Positions 48,086 through 59,380 are shown, counted from the stretch's first letter. The stretch is DNA of 64,000 nucleotides from Gymnopilus junonius (GCA_015501075.1 JADNYJ010000076.1:116238-180237), one strand, 5' to 3'. Program-made: numbers and translations. The notes: a model not told the origin generated them from the sequence alone.

Positions 48086-48688
48086 CTTGGTAGCAAAATG
48101 TGGCGCGTGGTATCGTCAAACTTGGTATATGGAGTGGTTGACGGAGGTTAAAGGGGAAAGGAGCTTGATCGACTTGAATTATCCAGCTGGACTGGTGGGC
48201 AACATGCAAGACCGGGACGACCGGGAACATATAAGAAAAGGAGACCTCAAATCCATAATCATTGACACGGTTGCAGGTACGTTCGGACTATGCTTCTCAT
48301 ACCACTTCCCTGCCGGCCACGCACCAGTCAAAGCATTCTAACGATTTGGAGATCCTAACTCTGAGTTGGATGGGTGATATACATGAAATGTAGCTGCGAC
48401 ATACCTTACTACACCATGAAATAAAGAATCGCCTAAGCGCAGAAAACACATCGCTATATCTCAATGAACAGTATGGAGGTGGCTCGCCAGGCTTGGTGGA
48501 CGTGTAAGGTGTCAGCTTTTATGTAGCACCGCCACTTATCAACAAAACAGTAAATAAAATAAAACATAAGAATTCTCACGGCGCACCAGCAGAAATGTAG
48601 TCTTTCTCCAGACTCCTACCCAGCACCCGCACGCTTATCTAACACAAGTTTATCCGAAGTTTCTGCGAAACTTTCAACTTGCTAACGC
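48086..48688. other. Intergenic
   Basis: Upstream region of the GMC gene up to the hAT target duplication; nothing distinct recognised. Confidence 0.35.
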
Positions 48689-48696
48689 GTGCGGCC
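48689..48696. repeat. hAT target site duplication, left (GTGCGGCC)
   Basis: 8-bp direct repeat, identical to 55730-55737, directly flanking the TAGGG... terminal inverted repeat. Confidence 0.85.
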
Positions 48697-48714
48697 TAGG
48701 GTTGGGTAAAAAAC
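48697..48714 (+). repeat. hAT terminal inverted repeat, left
   Basis: TAGGGTTGGGTAAAAAAC. Confidence 0.9.
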
Positions 48715-49189
48715 GTCTTGATTTTTTACCGGCAGGTAAATAACCGGTAATTTACTGGTAATTTACCTCGCCAGAGGGGTAGAGGTTTTGAGTGGTAATT
48801 TACATGGGTCACGTGCTTCTCCGGAAGGTGCACCTCACCAGGTCAGATATCCGACCGCTGTAGGCTGAGGAGCTCAAGTCCTGAGATGAGAAAGAATCAT
48901 TGGATAACAAATGCATGTATTCACACTTTTTGACACAAAAATCAGGCCACTGTTAAGCAGGAGGGGTATTAACTGATAATCTGAGGCTCTATAGTCAGCA
49001 GTAAAATCTGGACCGGAATGTGATATTCTAATTTTTATCAACTTTATCATCAACGGCGGATGCTGCTTGAAGCAAGGATGAGTCCCTCCATAGCTATACC
49101 TCCCAACATATTCCAGGTCCTGCTCCCACAAGATAACCTTAACATTCTGGCCTTGTCAAAATTCTCTGTTCCCTCTGAGAAGAATGCAC

Positions 49190-49194
49190 CAAAT
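49190..49194. repeat. LTR element TSD, left (CAAAT)
   Basis: 5-bp direct repeat CAAAT adjoining the left LTR, matched at 55460-55464. Confidence 0.8.
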
Positions 49195-49537
49195 TGTAAA
49201 GATCCGTGATCTGAGTTGAAAATGAAAAGGAGAGAGAATGACTCAGAGGTGGAATGAATGTGGGAATGGATCAATACTATTGGAGTTGATCCTACGAGGA
49301 ATTTACAAGTGAAGCTATGGAGGCTTTTATAGGGAAAGGAAAGGAGAGGCTAACGATAAAGGAAAGGAGTGGCTAACTAGTTAAGAATCCAATAGTCTGA
49401 GAATAAATGAAGGAATGACAAGTCAAGGAATGAATGAAATATGATCAAGTCCAATAGATGAGAATGAGATGCTAAAAATATAACAAGCTAAAAATATACT
49501 GAGTCCAAAGATGCATCTCGATGAGCGGATCATCACA
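49195..49537 (-). repeat. 3' LTR of the chromovirus
   Basis: 343 bp, TG...CA on the plus strand. Adjacent to the polypurine tract, so it is the 3' LTR of a minus-strand element. Confidence 0.93.
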
Positions 49538-49551
49538 CTACCCCCCTTTTT
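49538..49551 (-). other. Polypurine tract of the chromovirus
   Basis: AAAAAGGGGGGTAG on the minus strand, directly abutting the 3' LTR; this is the plus-strand DNA primer site. Confidence 0.85.
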
Positions 49552-49764
49552 AGGGATCGAGTTGCTGGGGAGCATGAATTGGGTGACCAGATCATGTGGT
49601 TAAGTATTGGGGAGGTTTGTAATCATGCATCCAAGGTTCTAGTGGTGGTGAGGGAGTGCGAGGAGGCATGTGATTGGGCTGAACAGGCATGAGAGGAAGT
49701 TCATCCCAATGGGTGATAGTAGGATGAGTGACATCAGAGAGTGTAAAGCATGGAGGATGAGGAC

Positions 49765-52700
49765 GAGTAGGGTTTCAATGATGAAATTGTTTGAGAATGT
49801 TGTATAGTGATGTTGGTATTTCGGCAAATGGAATCCAAGAATTTTTGGAGTCAGGTAGGGATTTCCAATGCACAAAGTAGTCATAACATCATCCAATGCA
49901 TGAGAATCGATGATAGTGGCAATGTCTGATGAGATGTCATGTGGGATTTGAATGCTCAGAGGTGGAGAAGAAACAATGCAGTCCAGAATAGAAGAAGGAG
50001 AAATATAAGGTTCAAGGAGTGAAGTGTGAAAGATGGGATGTAATCTAGAAAGAGATGAAGGTAATTTAAGAAGAAAAGAAGAATTGCCTCATTTATCTAA
50101 AATTAGAAAGTGACCAATGCGATGATAGTCGAGCTTGTTGGAAGGATGAGTAGTTTTGATGTTTTGACAGTTGAGCCAAATGTAGTCACCAATATTAAAT
50201 TCGGGAGCGGGAAGATGATGTCAGTTGTAGAAGTCAGAAATATATTGATTGGAATGGGAAAGTTCTGCATGGAGTTCGGAATGAATAGTGTTGAGTCAGT
50301 TTGCTAGTTCTGTGGAGGAAGGATTTGTTGTACATTCTGTGATCTTGATGTCGAAGTTGGGGTTGTAACCTAAATTGGTGAAGAAGGGAGTTTGTTGGGT
50401 GGAGGAATTGATGGTATTGTTGAAGCAAAATTTGGCAAGAGCGAGGTAGTCTACCCAGTCATCCTGTTGATATGAACAGAAAATGCGAAGGTAGGTTTCG
50501 AGGGTCTGATTGGTACATTCAGTGAGGCCATTGGTTTGAGGATGATAGGCTGTCGAAGGCTTCATCTTGGTATGACAGAGTTTCATGAGGTTGGTGAAAA
50601 AGGAGGAGATGAAAATAGAGCCATGGTCCAAGATAATAGACTCAGGGAAGCCGTGGTAGCAGAAGACATGATCGAGGTATATGCAAGTGAGTTCTGGAGC
50701 ATCCATGGATTCACAGATGGGAATGAAATGAGCAGCATGAGTCATTCGATCACAAATAACCCAGATTGAATCGTAGCCATGGGACGGAGGTAATTTCACG
50801 ATAAAGTCCATGGAAATGGATTTCCAAGGATGATCTGGAATATCGAGAGGTTGTAAGAGTCCATAAGGCTTGTGAGTCAAGTGCTTCGAACAAGCGCAGT
50901 GTTCACAGGAGGTGACATAATTGCGAACATATCTTCACATATCTGGCCAAGCATAGTCACGTTGAATGAGATTGAAAGTTCGGGCACATCCAGGATGACC
51001 AGCAAGAACAGAATCATGTCTAGAGTGGAGGATTTGGGGACGGAGAGATTTAGGGACAAAGAGTTGATCATTATGGAAAACAAGGTCATCTTGAAGGGAA
51101 AAGGAAGGATTGTGGTTGGAAATGGCATCACGCCATTCGAGGTCATTATGGAAAGCAGTCTTGAAGTCTTGAAGAAGTTCAGAATTGTCGAGGTTGAAAG
51201 TAGAGAGGGCAGAAATTGAGGGAGGAGAAGTTGAAGGAGTGGATAAAAAAGGTGAGGAAGAAGTAGGAGAGGAAGTGGAGTTGGGAGTAAAAAGGCAAGG
51301 AAAGAGGCATTGTAAATGGTAATCTGTAAAAAGAATTTTTTGTTGACTGAGGAGGATGTCATCCCCCTGTTGAGGTACAAAATCGGGGTGTCTTGAGGGA
51401 GCATTGGCCAGATTCTGATGTCCAGGGGTGTAATCCAATTGAAAATTATATTCGGATAATAGAAGTGCCCAGCGTGCTTGTCATCGATTGAGTATCCATG
51501 ACATCATAAAGTGTTCGAGGTTCTTGTGATTGGAGATAACAGTGATGGGATGAGGAGATGCAATGAGCCAGGAATGCATATCACGGAAAGTGTTGACAAT
51601 AGACAGAAGTTCCTTGTCATGGATATCATAATTAATTTCCGCAGGGGAGAGCTTCCGTGAATGATATGCGACAGGATGAAGTAAACCGGACTCATCGGGT
51701 TGGAGGTGAATGGAAGCAAGAGCAAAGTCAGAGGCATCTGTGATGATGGTAGAGGGGAGTTGAGGATCAAAATGGCGGAGTATGGGAGCAGTGGTGAAAG
51801 CAAGTTTCAGGGATTTGAAAGCTTGACAAGCAGCATTTGTTAATCCTTTGAAGTTTTCTTTGGCAGCTTTCATGGTAAGGGAAGTAAGGGGAAGAGTAAT
51901 TTCAGAGAAATGGTGAATGAAACAGCAGTAGAAGTTGGCAAAACCTAGAAAAGATTGAATGTCCTTGACAGTCTTGGGAATCGGCCACTCAGTGACAGTG
52001 CTAAGTTTCTTGGGATTCATTTGAACACCTGCAGAAGAAATAATAAATCCAAGATATTCAACATGAGACTTATCAAATTCACATTTTTTGGCATTGGCAA
52101 ACAAATGAGCAGAACGTAAGTGGTCGAGGACTTGACGGACGAAGTGGTCGTGGTCTTGGCCTGGTCTTAAAAAAATGAGGATGTCGTCGAGGTAAACCAC
52201 ACAGGTGATATTGAGGAATTCACATAAAGTATCCTGGATAAAAGCTTGGAAAGTAGTGGGTGCATTAGTTAATCCAGAAGGCATGACAGTGTACTCATAG
52301 AGGCCAAGATGGGTATGAAAGGTGGTCTTCCACTCATCTCCCTCCTTGATGCGGATAAGGTTGAAAGCATTCTTGAGGTCAATGACAGTGAATTTGTCGC
52401 AGCCAGTGACCTGGTCCATAAGATCTTGTGTGAGAGGTAAGGGATAATGATTCTTCTTGGTGATAGCATTAAGTCCATGGTAATCCACACAAAGACATAG
52501 GTCACCAGTCTTCCATTTGATGAACAGGATGGGAGCAGCAGCAGATGAAGTTGAACATTGAATGAAACCCTTTGCGAGATGTTCTTGAATATAATCTGAA
52601 AGGGCTTTTCATTCATCTGGAGAAAGGGAGTAAATTGGACCAAAAGGAGGTTGTTTACCATCTTTGAGTTTGATATTGATGTCATAAGGTCGATGATCAG

Positions 52701-53738
52701 GTAACCGTTGGACTTCAATAGGTGAGAAAACATCGAGATAGGTGTGGTATTTGGAAGGAACGAGCTGCTGTATTTCCTCGTCAGGATCAGGAGCATCATT
52801 AGGGAATTTCAGAGGAGGTTCAGGAGGAGGTTGTGCTGGTGGGCGTGGTGCAGTTGGTGGTTCAGAAGTTAAAGCATTGATACGATCTTCAAGGTCATTG
52901 TTGGATGTATACCAGATACAGAAGACTTGTTGGTTTTTGGCATATTTGTGGAATCAACCTGGAGTGACATGAGAAACATCAATGGGCTTATTGGGAGGGC
53001 CATAGATGGGGTCCGGAGGTTGAGGGAGAGATAACCAGATTGCCTTTAGCTCAGCATGACTAGGGCCATTTAGAGTTGCAGGACAAAGGACGGATGGGAA
53101 AGACCTAAAATTAGCAAAAATGCCAGATGGAAAGACTTCACGAGTCAGTTTCAGTGCTAAAGAAAGGTCAGGGATAATAGCACAAGGGGACTGCCATTAA
53201 GATGAAGGCCTAGACTGACAGAGGAAATAACAAAATGAGAGGATTCTTCCAGGCTTCCAAGACTGTAGCCTTTGCTGAAAGTGGAGATGGGGAAGGAATG
53301 ATTAGCACTACAGCAAGAAAGAGTAAGCTTACCATAAACCCAATCGATGTCTGGGTTATGCTGCTTGAGCCAATTGAGACCAAGAAGAATGGGGTATGGC
53401 ATATTGACAATGCTGAGATGAAGGACTTCGAAATGATCGCGCACTTTTAATTTAGCAATGACATCATGCATAAGAAGTCCGGAGGTAAGGGGTCGATCAT
53501 CGATCATATAAATTGGGATTGGGTGAGGCTTGGCAATGCGGGGTAAGGAATGACATTGAGAAAACCAATTACTGATATGAGATTTCATCGAAGCACAGTC
53601 TATGAATGCGAAAGTCTTGGTGCTTTTCCAGTTGGGAAAGGACAGAGTGATGGGAATGAAGAAATGAGCTTTGTTCAAAGGATCAGTATGGACATGATGA
53701 TGCAACAAGAAATCAGGAATCGCAGAAATAGAAAACAA
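49765..53738 (-). pseudogene. Chromovirus pol (PR-RT-RH-INT-chromodomain), decayed
   Basis: Protease region (53738-53160): FAFIDCASMKSHI in place of the usual DSGA, and ILLGLNWL. Reverse transcriptase (52560-51760): VDYHGLNAITKKNHYPLP, FTVIDLKNAFNLIRI, VMPSGLTNAPTTFQAFI and the active-site YLDD at 52183-52194. RNase H (51800-51480): ITDASDFALASIHL and HDKELLSIV. Integrase (51440-50230): SMDFIVKLPPS, DHGSIFISSFFTNL and STAYHPQTNGLTE, carrying the DDE pattern. Chromodomain (about 49900-49765): YFVHWKSLPDSKNSWIPF, reached after a frameshift and ended by TGA where Arg is expected. Premature stops and frame changes make this non-coding now. Confidence 0.88.
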
Positions 53739-53889
53739 ATCACTGTTCTTAGCTCAGATGAAAGGCGGGGGTCGATGGAGAGGGAGAAGATCAGCTCCAT
53801 CCATCGCCGAAGAAGTTGGAACTACTTCTTCTCCAGCTTGGCTTTTCCCTGTGTGCTGTTGGAAGTGGATGGCAAGGAGTTGTTCTTGG

Positions 53890-54981
53890 CACTGTGTTTA
53901 GCTTGATATTTCCTACAGTTCTCAATGGTGTGCCCAGGGTGACCACAGTAAAGACAGAGGTTGTTCTTGATTCAATGATTGTGTTCCTGCTTCATAAGAG
54001 GGACTCAAGGACCAGTCGTGGGTGCAGTAGTGATAGCATCAACATCCATAGGAACAACATCATTAGTGGTTGAAGAAGTCGTAGTTGTAGACAGAAGGGT
54101 AATGGCAGGTGGTTCTTGATGTGAGGAGCCACATTGCTGTTGCTTTGGGGCCTTCTTCTGGTCATCTTCTTTCCTCTGAGCTTCGCATTCCGAAACATTG
54201 GAATCAATCGTGAGGACAATGGGTTCCCAAGCCATCAAAGTCAAAGGTTTGTCCATGACATTGACAAGAGCATCCTTGACCATAGACTTGAGTCCTCAAA
54301 GGAAGTACTTGATCTTGCTTTGTTCGGTAAGGTCAAGGTGTGAAGAGATTTCGAGAAAACGAGTAAGATAGGCATGCGCCGAACCAGTCTGGTGAAGGTT
54401 GTCGAGTTTACGTTGGGAGTTCTGAACATGAGCGGGGTCTTGAAACTTCTGCTTGAAAGTAGTAATGAAATTTTGCCAGTTGAAAAGCACGGGGGAAGAA
54501 GAAGTCTCGAGGTAGTTGAACCATTTGACCGGGATCCCATCCTTGAGATAGAGCGATAGGAAGAGGACTTTGTGATGGTTGGTAGGAAAACTAATCGAGT
54601 TGAAAGCAATGATGCATTCAATTTCGTGGAGGAAAGGAATAACTTCTTCATGCTTCCCAGAGAAAATCCAAGGGTTTCGAACTTGACAGCCATTCCTAGA
54701 GGCTTAGCAGGAGGTGGTGGGGCAGGCTGTTGTTGCTGCTGTGTAAAGACCTGAGTGAGAGTTTGTTGAAAGGTGATCTGGTTTTCCATCAAAATGCCAA
54801 ACATGCACATGAGGTCAGTCACATATTGGGGTTGGTTATTGGTCATAGTGACCTCATGAGGGAGAACTTGAGGTGCAGCAGGATATGGATTATTGACAGT
54901 CTGATTGCCTACGTTGGGAGCCACAGACAAGGGAAGTTGAGTGAGATGATTCAAGACAGATGCCATGGGCGAGGTTGACAA
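53890..54981 (-). pseudogene. Chromovirus gag with CCHC zinc knuckle, decayed
   Basis: The N-terminal part has a poly-Q/Pro stretch, then LFLSLYLKDGIPVKWFNYLE, FKQKFQDPAHVQNSQRKL and FLEISSHLDLTEQSKIKYF, typical of Ty3/gypsy capsid. A CLYCGHPGHTIENC knuckle (C-x2-C-x4-H-x4-C) lies near 53915-53960. The capsid part is split over two frames, and further stops separate it from the knuckle. Confidence 0.85.
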
Positions 54982-55104
54982 TCAAGGGATAATTGGTTGA
55001 CAGCTTGTTGATGGTTCCAAGGTGGTGGTTGACAGTCCAGAGAACGTCGACAGTGACCAGAGGTTTATTGACAGTCAAGAAGAATGTTGATGATAGTTTG
55101 GAGG

Positions 55105-55116
55105 TAGGATCAAACT
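55105..55116 (-). other. Candidate self-priming PBS of the chromovirus
   Basis: Directly after the 5' LTR the minus strand reads AGTTTGATCCTACC. TTGATCCTA (55105-55113) is complementary to TAGGATCAA at 55208-55216 in the 5' LTR, which lies where transcription should start. It does not match the 3' end of initiator tRNA-Met. This is the arrangement of Tf1/sushi-type self-primed elements. Confidence 0.55.
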
Positions 55117-55459
55117 TGTAAAGATCTGTGATCCGAGTTGAAAATGAAAAGGAGAGAGAACAACTCAGAGGCAGAATGAATGTGGGAATGGATCAATACT
55201 ATTGGAGTTGATCCTATGAGGAATTTACAAGTGAAGCTATGGAGGCTTTTATAGGGAAAGGAAAGAAGAGGCTAACGATAAAGGAAAGGAGTGGCTAACT
55301 AGTTAAGAATCCAATAGTCTGAGAATAAATGAAGGAATGATGAGTCAAGGAATGAATGAAATATGATCAAGTCCAATAGATGAGAATGAGATGCTAAAAA
55401 TATAACAAGCTAAAAATATACTGAGTCCAAAGATGCATCTCGATGAGTGGATCATCACA
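55117..55459 (-). repeat. 5' LTR of the chromovirus
   Basis: 343 bp. On the minus strand a TATA box (CTATAAAAG, 55246-55254) precedes the TAGGATCAA presumed RNA 5' end by about 36 bases. Confidence 0.93.
55246..55254 (-). promoter_or_regulatory. TATA box in the 5' LTR
   Basis: CTATAAAAG on the minus strand, in the expected place for the retrotransposon promoter. Confidence 0.7.
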
Positions 55460-55464
55460 CAAAT
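55460..55464. repeat. LTR element TSD, right (CAAAT)
   Basis: Exact copy of 49190-49194. Confidence 0.8.
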
Positions 55465-55711
55465 TTACTCAGACAATGACTTCTCGATGGAATTTTAATT
55501 GATTACTTATTTACCTAATTGTGTTTTCGAATTACATCTTGGTCCCAGTCTCCCAGACTGCTCAGAGCACTGCAGGCAAAGAAAAAATTGGGAAATTTGA
55601 GATTGGGCCAAAAATGATTATGTGAGATGTAAATTACAGGTAAATTACAGGTAAATTACTGACCCCCTCGACTGGCTGGGGGTAACTTACCGGTAAGTAA
55701 CCCCTCAGGAG

Positions 55712-55729
55712 GTTTTTTACCCAACCCTA
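55712..55729 (-). repeat. hAT terminal inverted repeat, right
   Basis: Inverted copy of the left TAGGGTTGGGTAAAAAAC. Confidence 0.9.
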
Positions 55730-55737
55730 GTGCGGCC
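55730..55737. repeat. hAT target site duplication, right (GTGCGGCC)
   Basis: Identical to 48689-48696; it overlaps the first bases of the next inverted repeat. Confidence 0.85.
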
Positions 55738-56406
55738 GACTGGCAACAAATGTAAATTTGGTCATATTTGGCAATACCATCTATAGTGGCAACTTGTCAG
55801 CAACTTAGCCTGAACAATGGCCTCATTGTGTGGGCCTCAATAAATACATCTGTGGCTCCATGAATAGATTATATTGAACCACCCATGTTACCCAGTGATA
55901 ATGTCTGCACTTCCTGAGAGATCCTGCAACAAATACAGGCAAGAGGTTTGACTTTCAGAAGTCTATTCAAGGCACTTGAAGACAATTCTGCACCTGACAG
56001 TGAAGAGCAGGCTCTCTACAACACTTTGACCAAGGATGCACTGCCTGACATGACCACAATTTTTACTCCATTGTCATTGAATAGGAGTGGCATCCAGAAT
56101 GTCATTGTCTTGCCAGACCCAGTGGGAGATATGGTGATTACATCTCGTTTTCTGAGCTGAGCAATCATATCCTGAACTTGAAAAGAGTGAGGCATAATTT
56201 CAAAACACTCTTGCATGCATGCGATGACCTGAGCAGCTGTTGGAACAGCATATTCGAGCATAGGAATACAGGATGGGGATGCAGCCAAGAATAGTAAACA
56301 AAGACGTGACACGTATGTGATACTGGTCATGTGCTACAAAAATCGCTGCCGATGAGCAGAAGACTATATCAAATATGACCAAATTTACATTTGTTGCCAG
56401 TCGGCC
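55734..56406. mobile_element. Short inverted-repeat element with helicase fragment
   Basis: Perfect 37-bp inverted repeats at 55734-55770 and 56370-56406 (outer ends GGCCGACTGGCAACAAATG) enclose about 600 bp that contain a RecQ-like helicase fragment. No clear target duplication is visible, partly because the hAT insertion interrupted the left boundary. The superfamily cannot be named. Confidence 0.6.
56016..56330 (-). pseudogene. RecQ/DEAD-type helicase N-terminal fragment
   Basis: Minus-strand frame with SFQVQDMIAQLRKRDVITIS, then a Walker A P-loop PTGSGKTMTFWMP and NDNGVKIVV. This is motif 0 to Ia of an ATP-dependent DNA helicase, closest in look to the RecQ-like genes that are repeated in basidiomycete genomes. 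Later motifs (DEAH and following) are missing, so it is a fragment. It lies inside the 37-bp inverted repeats. Confidence 0.6.
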
Positions 56407-57470
56407 ATAGGCTCGGAGCAAGCCCCACTCCGGCCCATGAAGCAGGCACCTTCGCTAGAAGGGGCTTGTGACAAGATGACTGATTTTGATGGGTTTCTCG
56501 AAAGGCAACACTCTCTCAAACAGAGAGAGGTAAAATTTTGAAACTTGTTGCAACCCATAGAATGCATCTTTAGTAACACGGCTATGTAGTTTTTTTCCCT
56601 AATTATTGGATATGGCCCGCAGAATCTAAGTAGAGAAAACACTGCTGAAGCCAAATTCTAGTCCAAAGAAGGAGTCGACTGTCGAGTCTACAGACAGAAT
56701 TATGAACCCAAAATTTCAGAGGATGTAGTTATACAGTCCAAAATTCACTATAATATTTTCAGGATTTTAGGTGGTCGTCGAGTGGAGGTACCTTCGAAAT
56801 TCTGGGTATTCAAGGGACAGTCTCCAAATGTCACACTACGTCACAGCGCCATATACGAGGGCGCATAGCGTGCTGAGTACACGAGGCTGCACAATCTTCA
56901 AGTATGGCTACTTCAGACCTCGTTAACATAGACTGGGGAACCTACTATTGGATCCTGCCATGGGAAATGTGGATCTTCAAGATAAGACTTCCTCGTGTAG
57001 CTAGAGAAAGGAATTGCTTTTTCTTCGGGGTATTCTGGCTCATACTGAGTGCAAAGGTCAAAGTTTTCGGATGAATGATAAGGAGGAGAAGCAATCACCT
57101 TATCGATTTCAAGGGACCAAGTTGGCTTTCGGGACTTAGAGATATTTTCATCGCTAGGCGCACGTGACACATGCAAAGAACATCAAATTTCCATCAATTT
57201 TGACCTTTGAGAGTTCTGGCACAAGCACCTCATCACTTTCCACACTTCAAAGAGTCACTTCGAGGAGAAAGGATACATGACAATGACCTGTCCAAAAATT
57301 GTGGTATGAACATGGCCTATTGTCGATTGAACAAGGACTATCTGATATCTTGACATGGCACATTTCCCGCCTTTTTAACTATGCTGATACACAAGGGATA
57401 TGGCCCAAACAAAATATCAAGGACATTATGATACATCTAATCTATATTCCTGTAAATTTTCAGAAAGAGC
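56407..57470. other. Mostly non-coding; possible exon relic
   Basis: A minus-strand frame at 56913-57176 looks protein-like (SKSRKPTWSLEIDKVIASPP and YTRKSYLEDPHFPWQDP) but has no partner exons or known domain. It may be a captured or degraded exon. Nothing else is supported. Confidence 0.35.
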
Positions 57471-58795
57471 GGTGATAAGTTTAGGTAGTTTGTAGGTATG
57501 AAAACAATATAAATCGCTTTTATTAAACCCAACAAATATCCCTTAACTTGTGTAAGTTCTGGGGAGTGTAAGTATCAATGTCTTTTAATTAAGTTCGCTT
57601 CTATGGGGTTTTACAATGGGTTGTAGGGGTTCTTTGGATAATGGATCACTTTAATTGACTTCTGGCTTGTAACTTCTCTAAACTTAACTGATCTCTTCTT
57701 GAGATAAAACTAGGCTCTGGCTATGCTTGGGGACTAAAAGACTCCGTACTTTTGTAGCTGAGTGACGCTCTGTCTACTCCCAACTACTCAACTAAGTCCT
57801 GACTTGAATAATAAGCCTTTGCTTAATCTATCTCTTATCTGAGCTCAATTCTAAGTTTGTCTGAAGCTTATTTCGCTTTTATATCAATCAATTGTCTTTC
57901 TATTATCTAGTTTAGAAGCCAGACGCTCGATTGTATTGCTACGACTCGAGGGGAACTGTCTGCTTGCTTCTCTACTAATTCTACTGGGTTTTTATACTAT
58001 TTTACTGGGCATCTTACTAAGCTAATTTGATAAGCGCTGTGTAATTAATTATCTCGTCATTAGTCCGATTCGGAGTGAGGGGAATTATGCCATTGGTTGG
58101 GCATATTCATCAAGCGCCGAATATTTATCTCATTGCCATATAAGGCATTTTATCGGATTAATATTCCTGCTGTTGCGATCGTGCAACGGCCGGTTCATTA
58201 TAGCATCTTTAATATTTGTCTACCTCACAGAGGATTTTGTCTACGTCCTCAGGGGCTTGCTAATGTGTCTAGGATAGGTGTATATTTATTAGTTCTATGA
58301 GGGAATGCGAGGGGACGAGCATCCTTGCGTTGCATCTTCATATTACCAAAAATAGCACCCGCTCCGACGTCGATCATCGTGGATTATTCCTTTTCTGGTT
58401 ACATTCCTCCGGATGATAAAAATAGATTACACCGCTTCGGGGTAATTGACTTGTTTGGGCTGTCGCTCCGCATGTCTATATCGGGTCAAAGGTCGTTCCC
58501 ATTGTCTGTGCGTGTTTCCGCGCTCCCTTGGTAGTTATTTTAAATAAACTCGAGGCCCCTACTAGTGTGTAAGGACTGTAGTAATTCGCTTGTGTATCTT
58601 ATAATAAATGATTAATGATTACTAGGTGATCATAATCATTATATCTTTTGATATTAAGCTTTTAATGTTTAAATGTGGTTTTCTCGAGTATATTCGGGAT
58701 GTTTAAGCTCGGGAAGGCTATCAACAACCTATATTAATTTATAGAGATGGTCGAAAATAATGGGGATGGCCTGTTTTCACACATAACCATGTAAC
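57471..58795 (-). repeat. Proposed 3' LTR of the second gypsy element
   Basis: AT-rich, without coding potential. It starts TGTTACATGG on the minus strand next to a purine tract. The left border near TGATAAGTTTAGG is a guess. Comparison with a 5' LTR beyond position 64000 would decide it. Confidence 0.4.
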
Positions 58796-58858
58796 AGTCT
58801 CATCATCTCCCCTCGACTTTAGATATTGACCGTCCTGGTCATCTATCCGGACTCTAAT

Positions 58859-58876
58859 AATTTTTTTTTTTTTAAT
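58859..58876. repeat. Poly-T tract
   Basis: Run of about 14 T residues in the AT-rich region downstream of the proposed LTR. Confidence 0.7.
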
Positions 58877-59373
58877 TAACATTTGGGATATGTTTCCTTC
58901 TTTTGCCCTCATGCATTTTTCATTGATTTTATCAAGTCAATTTGATTCCTAAGCCGCTTTGTGTCAAAAATTTTTCATGTCTGAATTTTTGTGTCTGTCA
59001 CTTATATCATTATATCTTCATTAGTCTTATTCAATATCATTGTTTCCTCATCATCTCCCCTCGACTTAAATTCTGACTGTCCTCAGTCGAATTATTTGAC
59101 AAGAGAGAAGACGTACTCAAGGATCAATCTTTAATTAATCAACACTGCCACCGGTCGACATATTCCTAAACAGGGAATTTACTCCTGCTAAATAAGGCAA
59201 TGTAAAGATCGTATTCAGTTCTAAGGTCCTAGGGAATTGTTTTGAGCCTCAGAGGCAACGCATTTGGTGTCTCCAGTAGTGCGCGCACTATCTTTCAAGG
59301 CTTAACCATTTCCCTCTGAATTTCAAAGGCAGAGAATTTTTATTGAACGCCCCCAATCTGTTTTTATCACAGG

Positions 59374-59380
59374 TATAAAA
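59374..59380 (+). promoter_or_regulatory. TATA box of the opposite-strand gene
   Basis: TATAAAA, about 79 bp before the ATG at 59453 (context CACAATGTCC). Confidence 0.55.

Larger units (their letters stand above)
49195..55459 (-). mobile_element. Ty3/gypsy chromovirus, full-length but decayed
   Basis: 6265-bp LTR retrotransposon coding on the minus strand. LTRs of 343 bp (49195-49537 and 55117-55459) begin TG and end CA and are flanked by CAAAT duplications. The domain order is gag with a CCHC knuckle, protease, reverse transcriptase, RNase H, integrase and then a chromodomain, which defines the chromovirus branch of Ty3/gypsy. A polypurine tract and a candidate self-priming site are visible. 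Internal stops and frameshifts (for example TGA after SPDE near 52610, and a frame change before the chromodomain) show it cannot encode full proteins. The LTRs differ by 11 transitions and no transversions or indels. Confidence 0.93.
48697..55729. mobile_element. Non-autonomous hAT-type element, split by a retrotransposon
   Basis: Both ends carry the inverted repeat TAGGGTTGGGTAAAAAAC (18 bp, perfect), flanked by an 8-bp target duplication GTGCGGCC. TAGGG ends with 8-bp TSDs are the hAT superfamily signature. Several GGTAAATTAC / ACCGGTAA motifs repeat just inside both ends, like subterminal transposase-binding repeats. Removing the LTR retrotransposon (49195-55459) and its 5-bp duplication leaves an element of about 763 bp with no coding capacity seen, so it is a MITE-like non-autonomous copy. 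Confidence 0.85.

Noticed and set aside
50110..54979. Plus-strand open frames across the chromovirus
   Set aside because: All are antisense shadows of gag-pol.
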